DNA from: Halorubrum tebenquichense DSM 14210
GTDB taxonomy: Archaea; Halobacteriota; Halobacteria; Halobacteriales; Haloferacaceae
Direction: 5' to 3'
Assembly (NCBI RefSeq): GCF_000337415.1
Contig: NZ_AOJD01000027.1
Span: 1 to 64,000 of the forward strand
Length of the DNA stretch: 64,000 nucleotides
The notes under the pieces were generated by a model, which was given only the letters and a program-made list of their open reading frames with translations, was not told the DNA's origin and ran no database searches. Within the stretch, counting starts at the first letter, position 1. Each line of letters begins with the position of its first letter. Position numbers and translations under genes: made by a program. Positions 34,405 to 42,868 of the stretch are shown here, one piece after another.

Positions 34405-35664
34405 TTATATATTTTCTTCAATTAGTTTGTCGATTGTTTCCCAAATATACTCTAACTTTTCTTCGGTCATTCTGTGGTGATTTCCCACAAATAGTCCATT
34501 CTCATGGATATGCTCAGAGTGCTCAAGATCTCCCTCTACTCGATGCGGAATCGAGTCGAATACTGGTTGCCTCGCCATGTTACCGGCGAGTATCGGCCTA
34601 GTCTCAATGTTATGTTCCTTAAGGTGAGACTGAAGCTCATCTCTCGATATCGGAGCGTCTTCTCGAAGGAGCAACGGATAGGCGAACCACGAACATTCGC
34701 CTTTCGGATGCTCCTCAAGGAGAGAGAATATTTCCGAATACTTTAATAGCTTTTCGTTTAGGTACTCCGCGTTCGATTTCCGTTTCTCAAGGAAACCATC
34801 GATCCGATCTAGTTGGTGAATTCCAAACCCACCCTGAATCTCGGTTGGACGAAGATTGTATCCTGTGCTCGCGAAAAGGAATCGTTCATCAATTTCCGGG
34901 TTTGACTCGACAAACTCAGAGTTGTCGTCCACTTCGCGAACCCAGCCATGGGCTCTAGACATCCGAAGTTTCTCAAGATAATCATCAGAATCAGTCACAA
35001 TCATTCCTCCCTCAATAGTTGAGATGTGATGGGAGAAAAAGAAACTGAACGTACCCATATCGCCGAAGCTTCCCACGTGATCTCCATCGTATCTCGCGCC
35101 GTGAGCCTCACAACAGTCCTCTATGAGAGCGAGGTCGTGTCTCTCACATAACTCAACTAATGCGTCCATATCACAAGGATTCCCGAGAAGATGTACTGGC
35201 AGGATGGCCGCTGTGTCCTCGGTAATTGCCTCTTCAGCGGCATCAATATCGATTGTATACGTACTAGAATCGACGTCCACCAGAACCGGCGTTGCACCGA
35301 CATCTAATATCGGAAAGACACTTGTAGACCACGATACAGCAGGAACGATTACTTCATCCCCCGGTTCGATGGCAGTCCCCTCTAGTGCTTTTAGTGCCAG
35401 CAGGTTTGCTGAGGACCCCGAATTCACCATCACTCCATGGTCTGATCCAGTGTACTCACTCCATCCAGATTCGAATTGCTGGACTTTATCTCCCATAGTA
35501 ACCCAAGTAGAGAGAAGTGATTCCAGCGATTCCATCACTTCGGCAGTCCCGTACGTGGGTCTGCTGAGCCGAATCTTTGACTCTCCGGGTATGAATGTCT
35601 CTTCTTCCTCAAAATGCTGTTCAACTTTTGGCTCGATCTCTGTTAGTATCTCGTCGACGTCCAT
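34405..35664 (-). CDS. DegT/DnrJ-fold sugar 3-dehydratase, His in place of PLP lysine
   Basis: 419 residues. The aminotransferase-fold landmarks are present (VNSGSSANLLALKAL, DEVIVPAVSWSTSV, IEDCCEAHGARYDG), but the site that normally holds the PLP-binding Lys reads FSFFFSHHISTIEGGMIV, with His212-His213. A His there is the hallmark of the ColD/E1 subfamily, which removes the 3-OH of 4-keto-6-deoxyhexoses (for example GDP-4-keto-6-deoxymannose 3-dehydratase) instead of transaminating. Its neighbours are a GDP-mannose 4,6-dehydratase and an epimerase/reductase, so a 3,6-dideoxyhexose such as colitose or a relative is the expected product. Its start overlaps the stop of the epimerase gene by one base. 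Confidence 0.8.
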   Translation of the reverse strand: MDVDEILTEIEPKVEQHFEEEETFIPGESKIRLSRPTYGTAEVMESLESLLSTWVTMGDKVQQFESGWSEYTGSDHGVMVNSGSSANLLALKALEGTAIEPGDEVIVPAVSWSTSVFPILDVGATPVLVDVDSSTYTIDIDAAEEAITEDTAAILPVHLLGNPCDMDALVELCERHDLALIEDCCEAHGARYDGDHVGSFGDMGTFSFFFSHHISTIEGGMIVTDSDDYLEKLRMSRAHGWVREVDDNSEFVESNPEIDERFLFASTGYNLRPTEIQGGFGIHQLDRIDGFLEKRKSNAEYLNEKLLKYSEIFSLLEEHPKGECSWFAYPLLLREDAPISRDELQSHLKEHNIETRPILAGNMARQPVFDSIPHRVEGDLEHSEHIHENGLFVGNHHRMTEEKLEYIWETIDKLIEENI

Positions 35665-36575
35665 TATGCTCTAATTCCCCGTATTGTGTCTACAATTCCG
35701 GCTTCCAAGTCGTATTTTGGACTCCAACCGAGATCGCGAATACGACTGTTGTCCGAAACCATCCGACTGATCTCTACTTCTCGACTTCTTCCCGTTCCCT
35801 CTGAGATCACTTTCAATTCAGTCTTATCCAGTTCTTTCAAAATAGTTTCGACAACTTCCCCCACAGAGTGTTCCTGACCACTACCAACATTGTAGATCTC
35901 GTACTTTGGCTCCTCTTGAGTTGTCAGCATCTCAACAGCCCTTACTAAGTCAGAGACATGTATAAAGTCACGAGTAGGTTCCATGTTTCCAAGTTGGATT
36001 CGATCCTTCGTTTGAGCTTGTCTGATAACAGTCGGTATTAGATTCTGTTCCGTCTGTCCCGGACCGTACACTGTGAATGCGCGTATAATCGTTGTTTCAA
36101 TACCGTATGCGGCTCCGTATCCCTGTACCAAGTTTTCACCAGCAGCCTTTGTAGCAGCGTACGGATGTGTCGGCTGAATAGGGTGTTCTTCACTAATCGG
36201 TAACCTATCTGGTTCTCCATAAATAGACGCACTACTCAGATAGACGAAGTGATCCACATCGTCAATTCGGCATTGCTCTAGTACATTTTGTGTCCCTGTT
36301 GTATTCACAGAGAAGGTCTGCTGTGGATTCCTGATCGACCCGCTAACTGAGACGACACCCGCAAGATGAAATACCGCATCAAACTGTTCAAAAGATGGAA
36401 GAGTATTTCTAAATGTCACGTCCCCGAAGATAGACTGGACATCACTTGAGAAGTGTTCTGTAGCGTCACGCTCTCGCGCGAGTACAGTAACTCGGCGATT
36501 ATTGGTGTTCAACTCTCTGACCAAGTGGCTCCCGATGAAACCAGTGCCACCGGTGATCAGTACATTCTCACTCAT
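35664..36575 (-). CDS. NAD-dependent epimerase/reductase of the SDR family
   Basis: 303 residues. Rossmann loop GGTGFIGSHL, Ser in YLSSASIYGE, and catalytic Tyr-x3-Lys in HPYAATKAAGEN. Extended-SDR motifs (RDFIHVSDLV, YNVGSG) follow. It lies between the GDP-mannose 4,6-dehydratase (8-bp overlap) and the 3-dehydratase (1-bp overlap), so it most likely acts on the 4-keto sugar produced by them: reduction at C4 with or without epimerisation, like ColC, Rmd or Fcl. The sequence alone does not separate these. Confidence 0.82.
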   Translation of the reverse strand: MSENVLITGGTGFIGSHLVRELNTNNRRVTVLARERDATEHFSSDVQSIFGDVTFRNTLPSFEQFDAVFHLAGVVSVSGSIRNPQQTFSVNTTGTQNVLEQCRIDDVDHFVYLSSASIYGEPDRLPISEEHPIQPTHPYAATKAAGENLVQGYGAAYGIETTIIRAFTVYGPGQTEQNLIPTVIRQAQTKDRIQLGNMEPTRDFIHVSDLVRAVEMLTTQEEPKYEIYNVGSGQEHSVGEVVETILKELDKTELKVISEGTGRSREVEISRMVSDNSRIRDLGWSPKYDLEAGIVDTIRGIRA

Positions 36576-37557
36576 TGGGCTGAGCTGCCTGTGAATTATC
36601 CGACTGTAGTTCCGCTAAATCGGTTTCGACCATCTCTACAATGAGATCCTCAAAAGTCTTCTGGGGTTCCCAGTCCAGTTCAGATTTGGCATTTGAAATG
36701 TCCGCCTTCAGTACGTCAACTTCCGCTGGCCGGAAGAACTTTTCATTAATTTCAACGTAGTCCTCCCAGTCTAATCCAACTTCGTTGAAGGCGATTCGAG
36801 CGCAATCTCGTACAGAATGATGTTCCCCAGTTCCAATTACGAGATCTTTGGGGGTATCTTGCTGTAACATCAGGTGCATGGCCTTGACGTAGTCTTCAGC
36901 GTGTCCCCAATCACGTTTCGCATCTAAATTACCGAGCTCAAGTTTGTCCTGAAGCCCGAGAGAGATCGCTGCTGCCCCCCGCGTTATTTTACGAGTTACA
37001 AAATTCTTTCCGCGTCGAGGCGATTCGTGATTAAATAGAACTCCGTTAACCGTGAACATGTCATGGGCTTCCCGATAATTGACCGTTGACCAGTATGCGT
37101 AGAGTTTTGACGTTCCGTAAGGGCTACGCGGCTGGAATGGCGTGTCGATTGATTGTGTTTCCTCAGAGGAATTCCCGAACAGTTCGCTGGTAGATGCTTG
37201 GTAAAACTTCGCGTCTGGCTGGTGTTTTCGAACAGCCTCTAGAACTCGTGTTGCGCCCAGTCCAGTTATATTACCGGTGTGAACCGGCTGATTGAAACTC
37301 TCCGGTACGAAAGAGAGAGCCGCAAGATTATAGACTTCATCCGGTCGAGTCTCTCGAACTACTCTATCCAGAGACGACTGATCCGCAAGATCCCCTTGAA
37401 CTAGTTCTAAGTCTGTAATATGATCTATACGACGGTGTCCTTGAGTGCTTTTCCACCTTTCTAACCCATACACATCGTAGCCTTTTGATAGTAGATATTC
37501 GGCTAGGTAGCTTCCATCTTGACCAGTAACGCCCGTTATTAGTGCGGTGTTGGACAT
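36568..37557 (-). CDS. gmd: GDP-mannose 4,6-dehydratase
   Basis: 329 residues from the ATG at 37557. NADP loop GVTGQDGSYLAEYLL, a Thr-Ser-Glu stretch in YQASTSELFGNSSEETQ, catalytic Tyr-x3-Lys in SPYGTSKLYAYW, and NHESPRRGKNFVTRKI, a typical GMD signature. Its sequence closely follows the GMD family along its whole length. It converts GDP-mannose to GDP-4-keto-6-deoxymannose, the first committed step to deoxy sugars such as fucose, rhamnose, perosamine or colitose. Context (next two genes) points to the dideoxy branch. Confidence 0.92.
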   Translation of the reverse strand: MSNTALITGVTGQDGSYLAEYLLSKGYDVYGLERWKSTQGHRRIDHITDLELVQGDLADQSSLDRVVRETRPDEVYNLAALSFVPESFNQPVHTGNITGLGATRVLEAVRKHQPDAKFYQASTSELFGNSSEETQSIDTPFQPRSPYGTSKLYAYWSTVNYREAHDMFTVNGVLFNHESPRRGKNFVTRKITRGAAAISLGLQDKLELGNLDAKRDWGHAEDYVKAMHLMLQQDTPKDLVIGTGEHHSVRDCARIAFNEVGLDWEDYVEINEKFFRPAEVDVLKADISNAKSELDWEPQKTFEDLIVEMVETDLAELQSDNSQAAQPNE

Positions 37558-37666
37558 CACTTTAGTAAGACTCCGCCAATATAACAAACCTTTCCATTAG
37601 GTGTTCGCGTAACAAATTGCTTACTTTATTATCATACCGATGGGCTAGTGAGCATATAATTTCAAA

Positions 37667-38539
37667 CTAATTTCTGAGATAGCTGTCGATACTAGATGAC
37701 ATTTGAACCAGTTTTAAAAAATAGGCCACGATATAGACGAGCCAGATTCGAGAGCTATTCTTAGAGCGGTTAGCAATCCGAACTGGATTCGGAGGGATAA
37801 GCCGGAGTGGACACAAAGGATGTAGAGCGAGGTCAAATTGTTGCCAAAGCTGGTACTGGCCAGTGCCAATTCGTTTAGCTTTCAATACATGCTCTCGAAG
37901 TGTGGATCGAACTGGATGTCGAGCGATCAATTGGCCACTGTAATCCATTGCAAACCCAGCGTTGTGAACTCTTTTTCCGAACTCTTTATCCCCACCTGAT
38001 GTGAGTGATTCTTCGAATAACCCAACGTCATTTACAATGTCTCGGCGGATCACGAGCGCACATGTGGGTGCGAACTGCTTGGTTTCCAAGTAGTGTTCGA
38101 CGGGGAGACCCATTGCGACATCGTACCGCGCCCAAAATGTGTCCTCTCCCTCCGGGATGTACATCTCGACGTTACACCCCAGATAGTCCACATCGGAGTT
38201 TTGGAACCGCTCGTGAACGTCAGCGACCCACGAATCTTCGACCGTAACGTCGGCATCGATGAACGCAAGGAGGTCACCGGACGCGTGTTCAATTCCAGCG
38301 TTTCGAGCCGCGTAGGAACCCTGTATTTCCGTCTCCGAGTACCCGAATACGAGCTCCGGGTAGTTCTTCTCAAACTCCTCGATTACGGTTGGTGTTTCGT
38401 CGGTCGAGTCGTTGTCGACGACGATGATTTCGTAGTCCGGAGGATTCTGCTGGTCTGTTAGTGATAAGAGTGTGTCTCGGATCCCGCCTGGATCGTTATA
38501 CACGGGGATAATAACTGAAAGAGTTGTATTGGATCTCAT
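37667..38539 (-). CDS. Family 2 glycosyltransferase (paralogue)
   Basis: About 290 residues; the ATG is preceded by a possible TTG. GT-A motifs LSVIIPVYNDPGG, VVDNDSTDETP and GDLLAFIDADVTVEDSWV (DxD-like) parallel those of the enzyme at 32.2 kb, including DYLGCNVE and GGDKEFGKRVHNAGF. A hydrophobic tail (IWLVYIVAYFLKLVQ) is likely membrane-bound. It is not in overlapping contact with the dehydratase genes but runs on the same strand. It probably transfers one of the sugars made by the cassette. Confidence 0.85.
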   Translation of the reverse strand: MRSNTTLSVIIPVYNDPGGIRDTLLSLTDQQNPPDYEIIVVDNDSTDETPTVIEEFEKNYPELVFGYSETEIQGSYAARNAGIEHASGDLLAFIDADVTVEDSWVADVHERFQNSDVDYLGCNVEMYIPEGEDTFWARYDVAMGLPVEHYLETKQFAPTCALVIRRDIVNDVGLFEESLTSGGDKEFGKRVHNAGFAMDYSGQLIARHPVRSTLREHVLKAKRIGTGQYQLWQQFDLALHPLCPLRLIPPNPVRIANRSKNSSRIWLVYIVAYFLKLVQMSSSIDSYLRN

Positions 38540-38737
38540 CAACTCATCGTGAATTTTAGTATTTCCAAGTTGGTGCTATTGAGACAAATCAATTTGTTTA
38601 TTTTCATCATAATTTTTGATCTTTGAACCGACTTTCAATACTCGCTGAATCTACCTATTATATCCGTTTTGGCACTTCTGAGAATATACTTTTTCACTTG
38701 TACCGTTTAAAATGCCATATTGTAAGACTGCTATTCT

Positions 38738-39772
38738 TCAGCTGTCCGTTAGAAGGTCAAAGTACTGCTCGCCACCATCACAAGCAATGAGAACGACCGT
38801 CGTATCCTCATCGGTTTCCGCAATACTGTGGGCCACACTTAGTGCAGCACCGGCAGATGGTCCGATTAGAAGGCCTTGATCCCGAGCAGCCTTTTTTGTC
38901 CACGATATTGCGGTGTCGTCACCTACTGAAACAACGCAATCGATGTAATCGAACCACATAGTCGGGGTTTCACTTCCCTTGCCAAGCCCCTCTATTTTCG
39001 TGTCATAATCTACTGGTTCCTCATCATAGAACGAAGTACTAATGTTCGATCTCTCGGCGTCAACACCGATAATTTCGACTGAATCGTCTTGCTCCTTCAC
39101 GTACTTCCCGATTCCAGAAAGGGTTCCACCGGTCCCCATTGGACAGACAACATGGGTCAGGTCTTCAGTCTGATTCCAGAGTTCCGGCCCTGTCCACTTT
39201 TCATGGACTTGTGGATTCAACTGATTATGATATTGGTTGAGGAAGACACCATCCCGTTCATCAGCAATCCGTTCTGCTGTACTACGATAGTGCCCCGGTT
39301 CTGAGGAGTCGACATCGGGGCACGTAACCAGTTCCGAACCAAAGGCTTCAACATAGCCCATCTTTTGACCGCTCGTTGTCTCAGGTGTTGTGATTGTGTT
39401 GTCAAGACCGAGCCGATTTGCGACCAGTGCGACGCCACCAGCCGTATTTCCGGAGGAGGCTTCAACGACAAGATCGTCGTCAGAAAGTTCACCGGACGCT
39501 CGCATTTCCAGAATCATCCCGAGTGCAATCCTATCCTTCATCGAGCCGGTAGGGTTCTCCTTTTCTAGTTTCACCCAGAGGTCTCCGGATAACTCGTCGG
39601 GGTACTTGACCATTGAGGTATCTCCGATAAGAGAGAGTATTGGATCGTCGATATCGTACGGGGGAAGTGGTGTACAGTTTTGTTCGCTGTTCCGGTGGTC
39701 CTGCATTGCCTCTGCCGTAGCCATACAACCTCCGGCTAGATTAACCTCGTCAAGAGGGTGCTCTTCCGTCAT
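38738..39772 (-). CDS. Cysteine-synthase-like PLP enzyme
   Basis: 344 residues. Fold-type II PLP enzyme: PTGSMKDRIALGMILE with the Schiff-base Lys near residue 78, VEASSGNTAGGVA, GTGGTLSGIGKYVKE, and a C-terminal LLIGPSAGAALSVA. Members make cysteine or cystathionine, or use O-phosphoserine-type substrates. Its place in a glycan cassette, divergent from an asparagine-synthase-like gene (88 bp apart), suggests a biosynthetic step for an amino-acid-like sugar substituent (inference). It has about 35 extra N-terminal residues compared with plain CysK. Confidence 0.75.
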   Translation of the reverse strand: MTEEHPLDEVNLAGGCMATAEAMQDHRNSEQNCTPLPPYDIDDPILSLIGDTSMVKYPDELSGDLWVKLEKENPTGSMKDRIALGMILEMRASGELSDDDLVVEASSGNTAGGVALVANRLGLDNTITTPETTSGQKMGYVEAFGSELVTCPDVDSSEPGHYRSTAERIADERDGVFLNQYHNQLNPQVHEKWTGPELWNQTEDLTHVVCPMGTGGTLSGIGKYVKEQDDSVEIIGVDAERSNISTSFYDEEPVDYDTKIEGLGKGSETPTMWFDYIDCVVSVGDDTAISWTKKAARDQGLLIGPSAGAALSVAHSIAETDEDTTVVLIACDGGEQYFDLLTDS

Positions 39773-39860
39773 TATACCACCATAAGGGCAACAATTCGCT
39801 TAAAACGATTGGTTTTTATTGAGGTGCTGATAACGAGATGATGTTAGAAAATTTGCTACC

Positions 39861-41483
39861 ATGTCCTCGAATATAAACCTGAACCCAGAGATCTGGAGTA
39901 AAAATGGAGACGTACATGTTCGCGGTCACGCCTTTCATGAGGGGGAATATAAAGCTGCGAAGGATCTAGCTGCTCTCGTCAAAGATACAGAAAACGTTGA
40001 CGAGCTTTCGTTGTTACTTTCATCGTTAAATGGCTTCTTTTCAGTTGTAGTAGACGATAATAATAAGACAATCTTTGCAGCTGACCGTATGCGTACAGGG
40101 CCTATTTTTTATTCATTGGTTGACAACGAATTACAGGTGAGTGACAACTGTGGGTGGGTCATAAAACAAACACCAGACCTTACCAAGTCCGAACTTTCGG
40201 AAGTTGAGTATGAGACTACTCGATTTGTTACTGGCCCTTACACACTGTATGAAGAAGTAAAACAACTACAATCTGGAGAGGTCGTCGTCTTTGAGAAAGA
40301 TTCTGCGTCTTTTTCGACCCAGCAACATCACCTTCACACCGTAACCGAAAGTAACTACGAGCAATCAGAGCTTAATCAAGAGTTTCAGCGAGTTCTTGAC
40401 TCCGTATTCGAGCGCCTAACCGAGGTAGCAGATGGTCGACCCATTGTAGTGCCGTTAAGCGGCGGATACGATTCAAGATTAATTGCGCTGATGCTCAAAC
40501 GTGTCGGCTATGACAACGTTATAACATACACGATTGATACCGGAGGAGATACGACCTCAATTGCTAGAGAGGTAGCCGAGGATCTCGGTTTTCCTTGGGT
40601 TACAGCCGAGGAGACTCATTCCGAATGGGATGAACTCTATAATTCAGATGAGTGGAACGATTTTTTCGATATGGCAGGATATCTTGGAGGGCTTCCTAAC
40701 CCGACCGGCATTCCCACAATGAAAAAACTGAGAAGATCTGGAAAAATACCGGAAGATGCCTTAATTGTTCCAGGACACTCAGCTTTAGACTCAATGAAGG
40801 CAACTCCCAAGGATCTAGAAAATACAGACGATATTAATTTACAGCAACTAACTGACCACATCGTCAAACAACATTACAAGTACAACGAAAAGACGGATAT
40901 CCCCAAAGAGATGATTTCAGATAGAATTGTAGAATCAATCGGTATTGGGACTTCGCACGCTCCAAAATCCTCAGACGAAGCATTTGAGCGCTGGCGATTG
41001 AAGGAACGACGAACGAAGCTAATTTTTAATGGGAATCGCAATTTTGATTTCTTCGGGTGGGATTGCTGGGTACCGTTAGAAGATAATGAATTGTACGAGT
41101 TCTGGCGGAAGGTTCCAATGGAGCAAAAGCGCCACCGCTCATTCTATGAGAATCATATTGAAAATTTATACGTAGAAGTTGGTGGTGTAAGTCCAGAGAA
41201 GGCAGGGGTAGTTGAAGATGAAAGCCTGAAAATGGAACTCGCGGATAAAATCCGTGATCTACCAATATGGCCAGTGGTCCGACAAATGTACTATGCTTGG
41301 GATAACAGCCTGTTAAAATACGAATACATGAAACGATTTCAGCTGGATGAGATATATGAATCTGATTATCGATTCGGTATTATGTCTCCAGAGAAATTAC
41401 AAGAACACTATGAGGGACAGAAATACATCTTCTTCTCATTGTTAGCGCGCTCAACGACGGACAAGATCGATCTTCAAGACTGA
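39861..41483 (+). CDS. Asparagine-synthase-like protein without the glutaminase Cys
   Basis: 540 residues. The N-terminal half has the Ntn-like GATase fold (NGFFSVVVDDNNKTIFAADR), but the first residues are MSSNINLN, so the Cys2 nucleophile that releases ammonia from glutamine is missing. The synthetase half has a PP-loop PLSGGYDSRL near residue 200 and a later Asn-synthase-like segment. It may therefore use free ammonia or another amine to activate a carboxylate with ATP. It is the first gene transcribed rightward in the cassette and is followed directly by an IS1595 element. A role in amidating a glycan acid is possible, not shown. Confidence 0.75.
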   Translation: MSSNINLNPEIWSKNGDVHVRGHAFHEGEYKAAKDLAALVKDTENVDELSLLLSSLNGFFSVVVDDNNKTIFAADRMRTGPIFYSLVDNELQVSDNCGWVIKQTPDLTKSELSEVEYETTRFVTGPYTLYEEVKQLQSGEVVVFEKDSASFSTQQHHLHTVTESNYEQSELNQEFQRVLDSVFERLTEVADGRPIVVPLSGGYDSRLIALMLKRVGYDNVITYTIDTGGDTTSIAREVAEDLGFPWVTAEETHSEWDELYNSDEWNDFFDMAGYLGGLPNPTGIPTMKKLRRSGKIPEDALIVPGHSALDSMKATPKDLENTDDINLQQLTDHIVKQHYKYNEKTDIPKEMISDRIVESIGIGTSHAPKSSDEAFERWRLKERRTKLIFNGNRNFDFFGWDCWVPLEDNELYEFWRKVPMEQKRHRSFYENHIENLYVEVGGVSPEKAGVVEDESLKMELADKIRDLPIWPVVRQMYYAWDNSLLKYEYMKRFQLDEIYESDYRFGIMSPEKLQEHYEGQKYIFFSLLARSTTDKIDLQD

Positions 41484-41516
41484 TACTGATAGTTAGTGTT
41501 GTATTAATAGGTTCTA

Positions 41517-42517
41517 CGCTCTTCTGTAGGAGATTGTTGATACTGCTGAGCTGTGGCTGTCGAGTCGAAGAGGACAAGGACACCGCGTCAGCGGTGTCCG
41601 ACACGGATGATTCCGCTAGATGTGTTTGGGTCGGAATCGGTCGCAGCGGACCTGTTACAGCAGGTTCGCTGGCGTGACGGCGTTTCCTGTCCTCGCTGCC
41701 GTTCTGACCGAACGGTCAGAAACGGCAGCTACGGGCACTTTCAGCGGTATCTCTGTAAGGATTGCGACCGCACGTTCAACGATAAGACCGGCACGATCTT
41801 CGCTCACTCGAAGATCGCGCTCCGCAAATGGCTGTTCTCGATCTACGCCTTTTTGCGGTTTAACACGAGTCTCAGGCAGTTACAGTGCGAAATCGAAGTT
41901 ACCTACAAAACGATCCACAGGCGTGTCGAGCGCTTCGCCGAAGCGCTCGACGCGCCGTCACTCGATCTCCGTGGTCCGGTCGAAATTGACGAATTCTACG
42001 TCTCTGCCGGCCTAAAAGACCGCGAGCGCGACCGCTGGTCGCGCTCTCGCGGCCTCTCTCGACGCGGGCGCGGAACATTTGAACAGGACAAGCCGCCGGT
42101 GTTCGTCCTCGTGGATCGTGGCACCGAGAAGCGGTACATCGTGCCGGCGAAATCCGCAGATGAATCGACGATCCGGCTCCTGCTGGCTGGCCGCCAGCAG
42201 GAGCCTCTCACCGTCTATACCGATGGATTTCGCGCGTACGATCCGCTTGAAGAAGACGAAAACTTCGAGCGTGAATACGTCGTTCACGGCGACGGCGAAT
42301 ACGCCGACGACACGATCCACGTGAACACGTGCGAGAGCCACGCGTCGCTAGCGCGACGGTGGCTCTCGCCGCATCGAGGCATCTCAAAAGACCGTCTCAC
42401 ACAGTATTTCCGAGCGTTCCAACTCAGACGAGAACTCTACCGCAAACCCGGACGAAAAGCGCTCAAACACGCCGTCAAAGCAACTCTCTGAGATCAACAA
42501 TGTGCTACACAAGAGCG
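41517..42517 (+). mobile_element. IS1595-family insertion sequence, ISH4 group
   Basis: Ends CGCTCTTCTGTAGG at left and the inverted copy (ACACAAGAGCG) at right; the inner 20 or so bases of the repeats also match well (GATTGTTGAT at left, ATCAACAATGTG at right). TAGGTTCTA occurs on both sides (41508-41516 and 42518-42526), giving an 8-9 bp target duplication. About 1.0 kb. Flanked by a cassette gene on the left and by an AT-rich stretch on the right. Confidence 0.85.
41607..42491 (+). CDS. IS1595-family transposase
   Basis: 294 residues from the ATG at 41607 (MIPLDVFGSESVAADLLQQV); a GTG 54 bp upstream is less likely. Zinc finger CPRCRSDRTV...CKDCDRTF, helix-turn-helix ALRKWLFSIYAFLRFNTSLR, then the DDE domain with EIDEFYVSAGLK, VYTDGFRAYDPLEE and NTCESHASLARRW. 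This is the ISH4-type arrangement. It appears intact, so the element may still be active. Confidence 0.9.
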   Translation: MIPLDVFGSESVAADLLQQVRWRDGVSCPRCRSDRTVRNGSYGHFQRYLCKDCDRTFNDKTGTIFAHSKIALRKWLFSIYAFLRFNTSLRQLQCEIEVTYKTIHRRVERFAEALDAPSLDLRGPVEIDEFYVSAGLKDRERDRWSRSRGLSRRGRGTFEQDKPPVFVLVDRGTEKRYIVPAKSADESTIRLLLAGRQQEPLTVYTDGFRAYDPLEEDENFEREYVVHGDGEYADDTIHVNTCESHASLARRWLSPHRGISKDRLTQYFRAFQLRRELYRKPGRKALKHAVKATL

Positions 42518-42526
42518 TAGGTTCTA

Positions 42527-42868
42527 AGCCACGGTAAAGTGGTTTAGATATACTTTTAGGTTGCTGATAGCAAGCATCAGTACAATCATAGAACTACGAG
42601 CATAGTATTTGACCGCCTTAGCGAACAGATATTTCATCATTAAGCAGGAATTTATATCCATTCTCCGCTGGAAGTAGTATTTGCTCGATTGAGTGGGTTG
42701 TTTGCGGTTGATCACGCCAATAAGATGTCAGATACGTATATTGAAATATCTTATACACATATACACCATGAAATAAAAGAGGGAACCTAATTTTGAATAT
42801 TTTAACTTAACGGTACAGGCATATGACTTCCACTAATGATATAGTTCTTTAACATAACATCAGGATAG
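42527..42868. other. AT-rich stretch with a possible transposase relic
   Basis: A minus-strand frame at 42524-42715 gives a hydrophobic end similar to an IS transposase C-terminus (ARSSMIVLMLAISNLKVYLN), but stops break it upstream. No start codon, promoter or domain can be supported, and no terminal repeats were found. It may be an old element cut by the IS1595 insertion. Confidence 0.3.
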
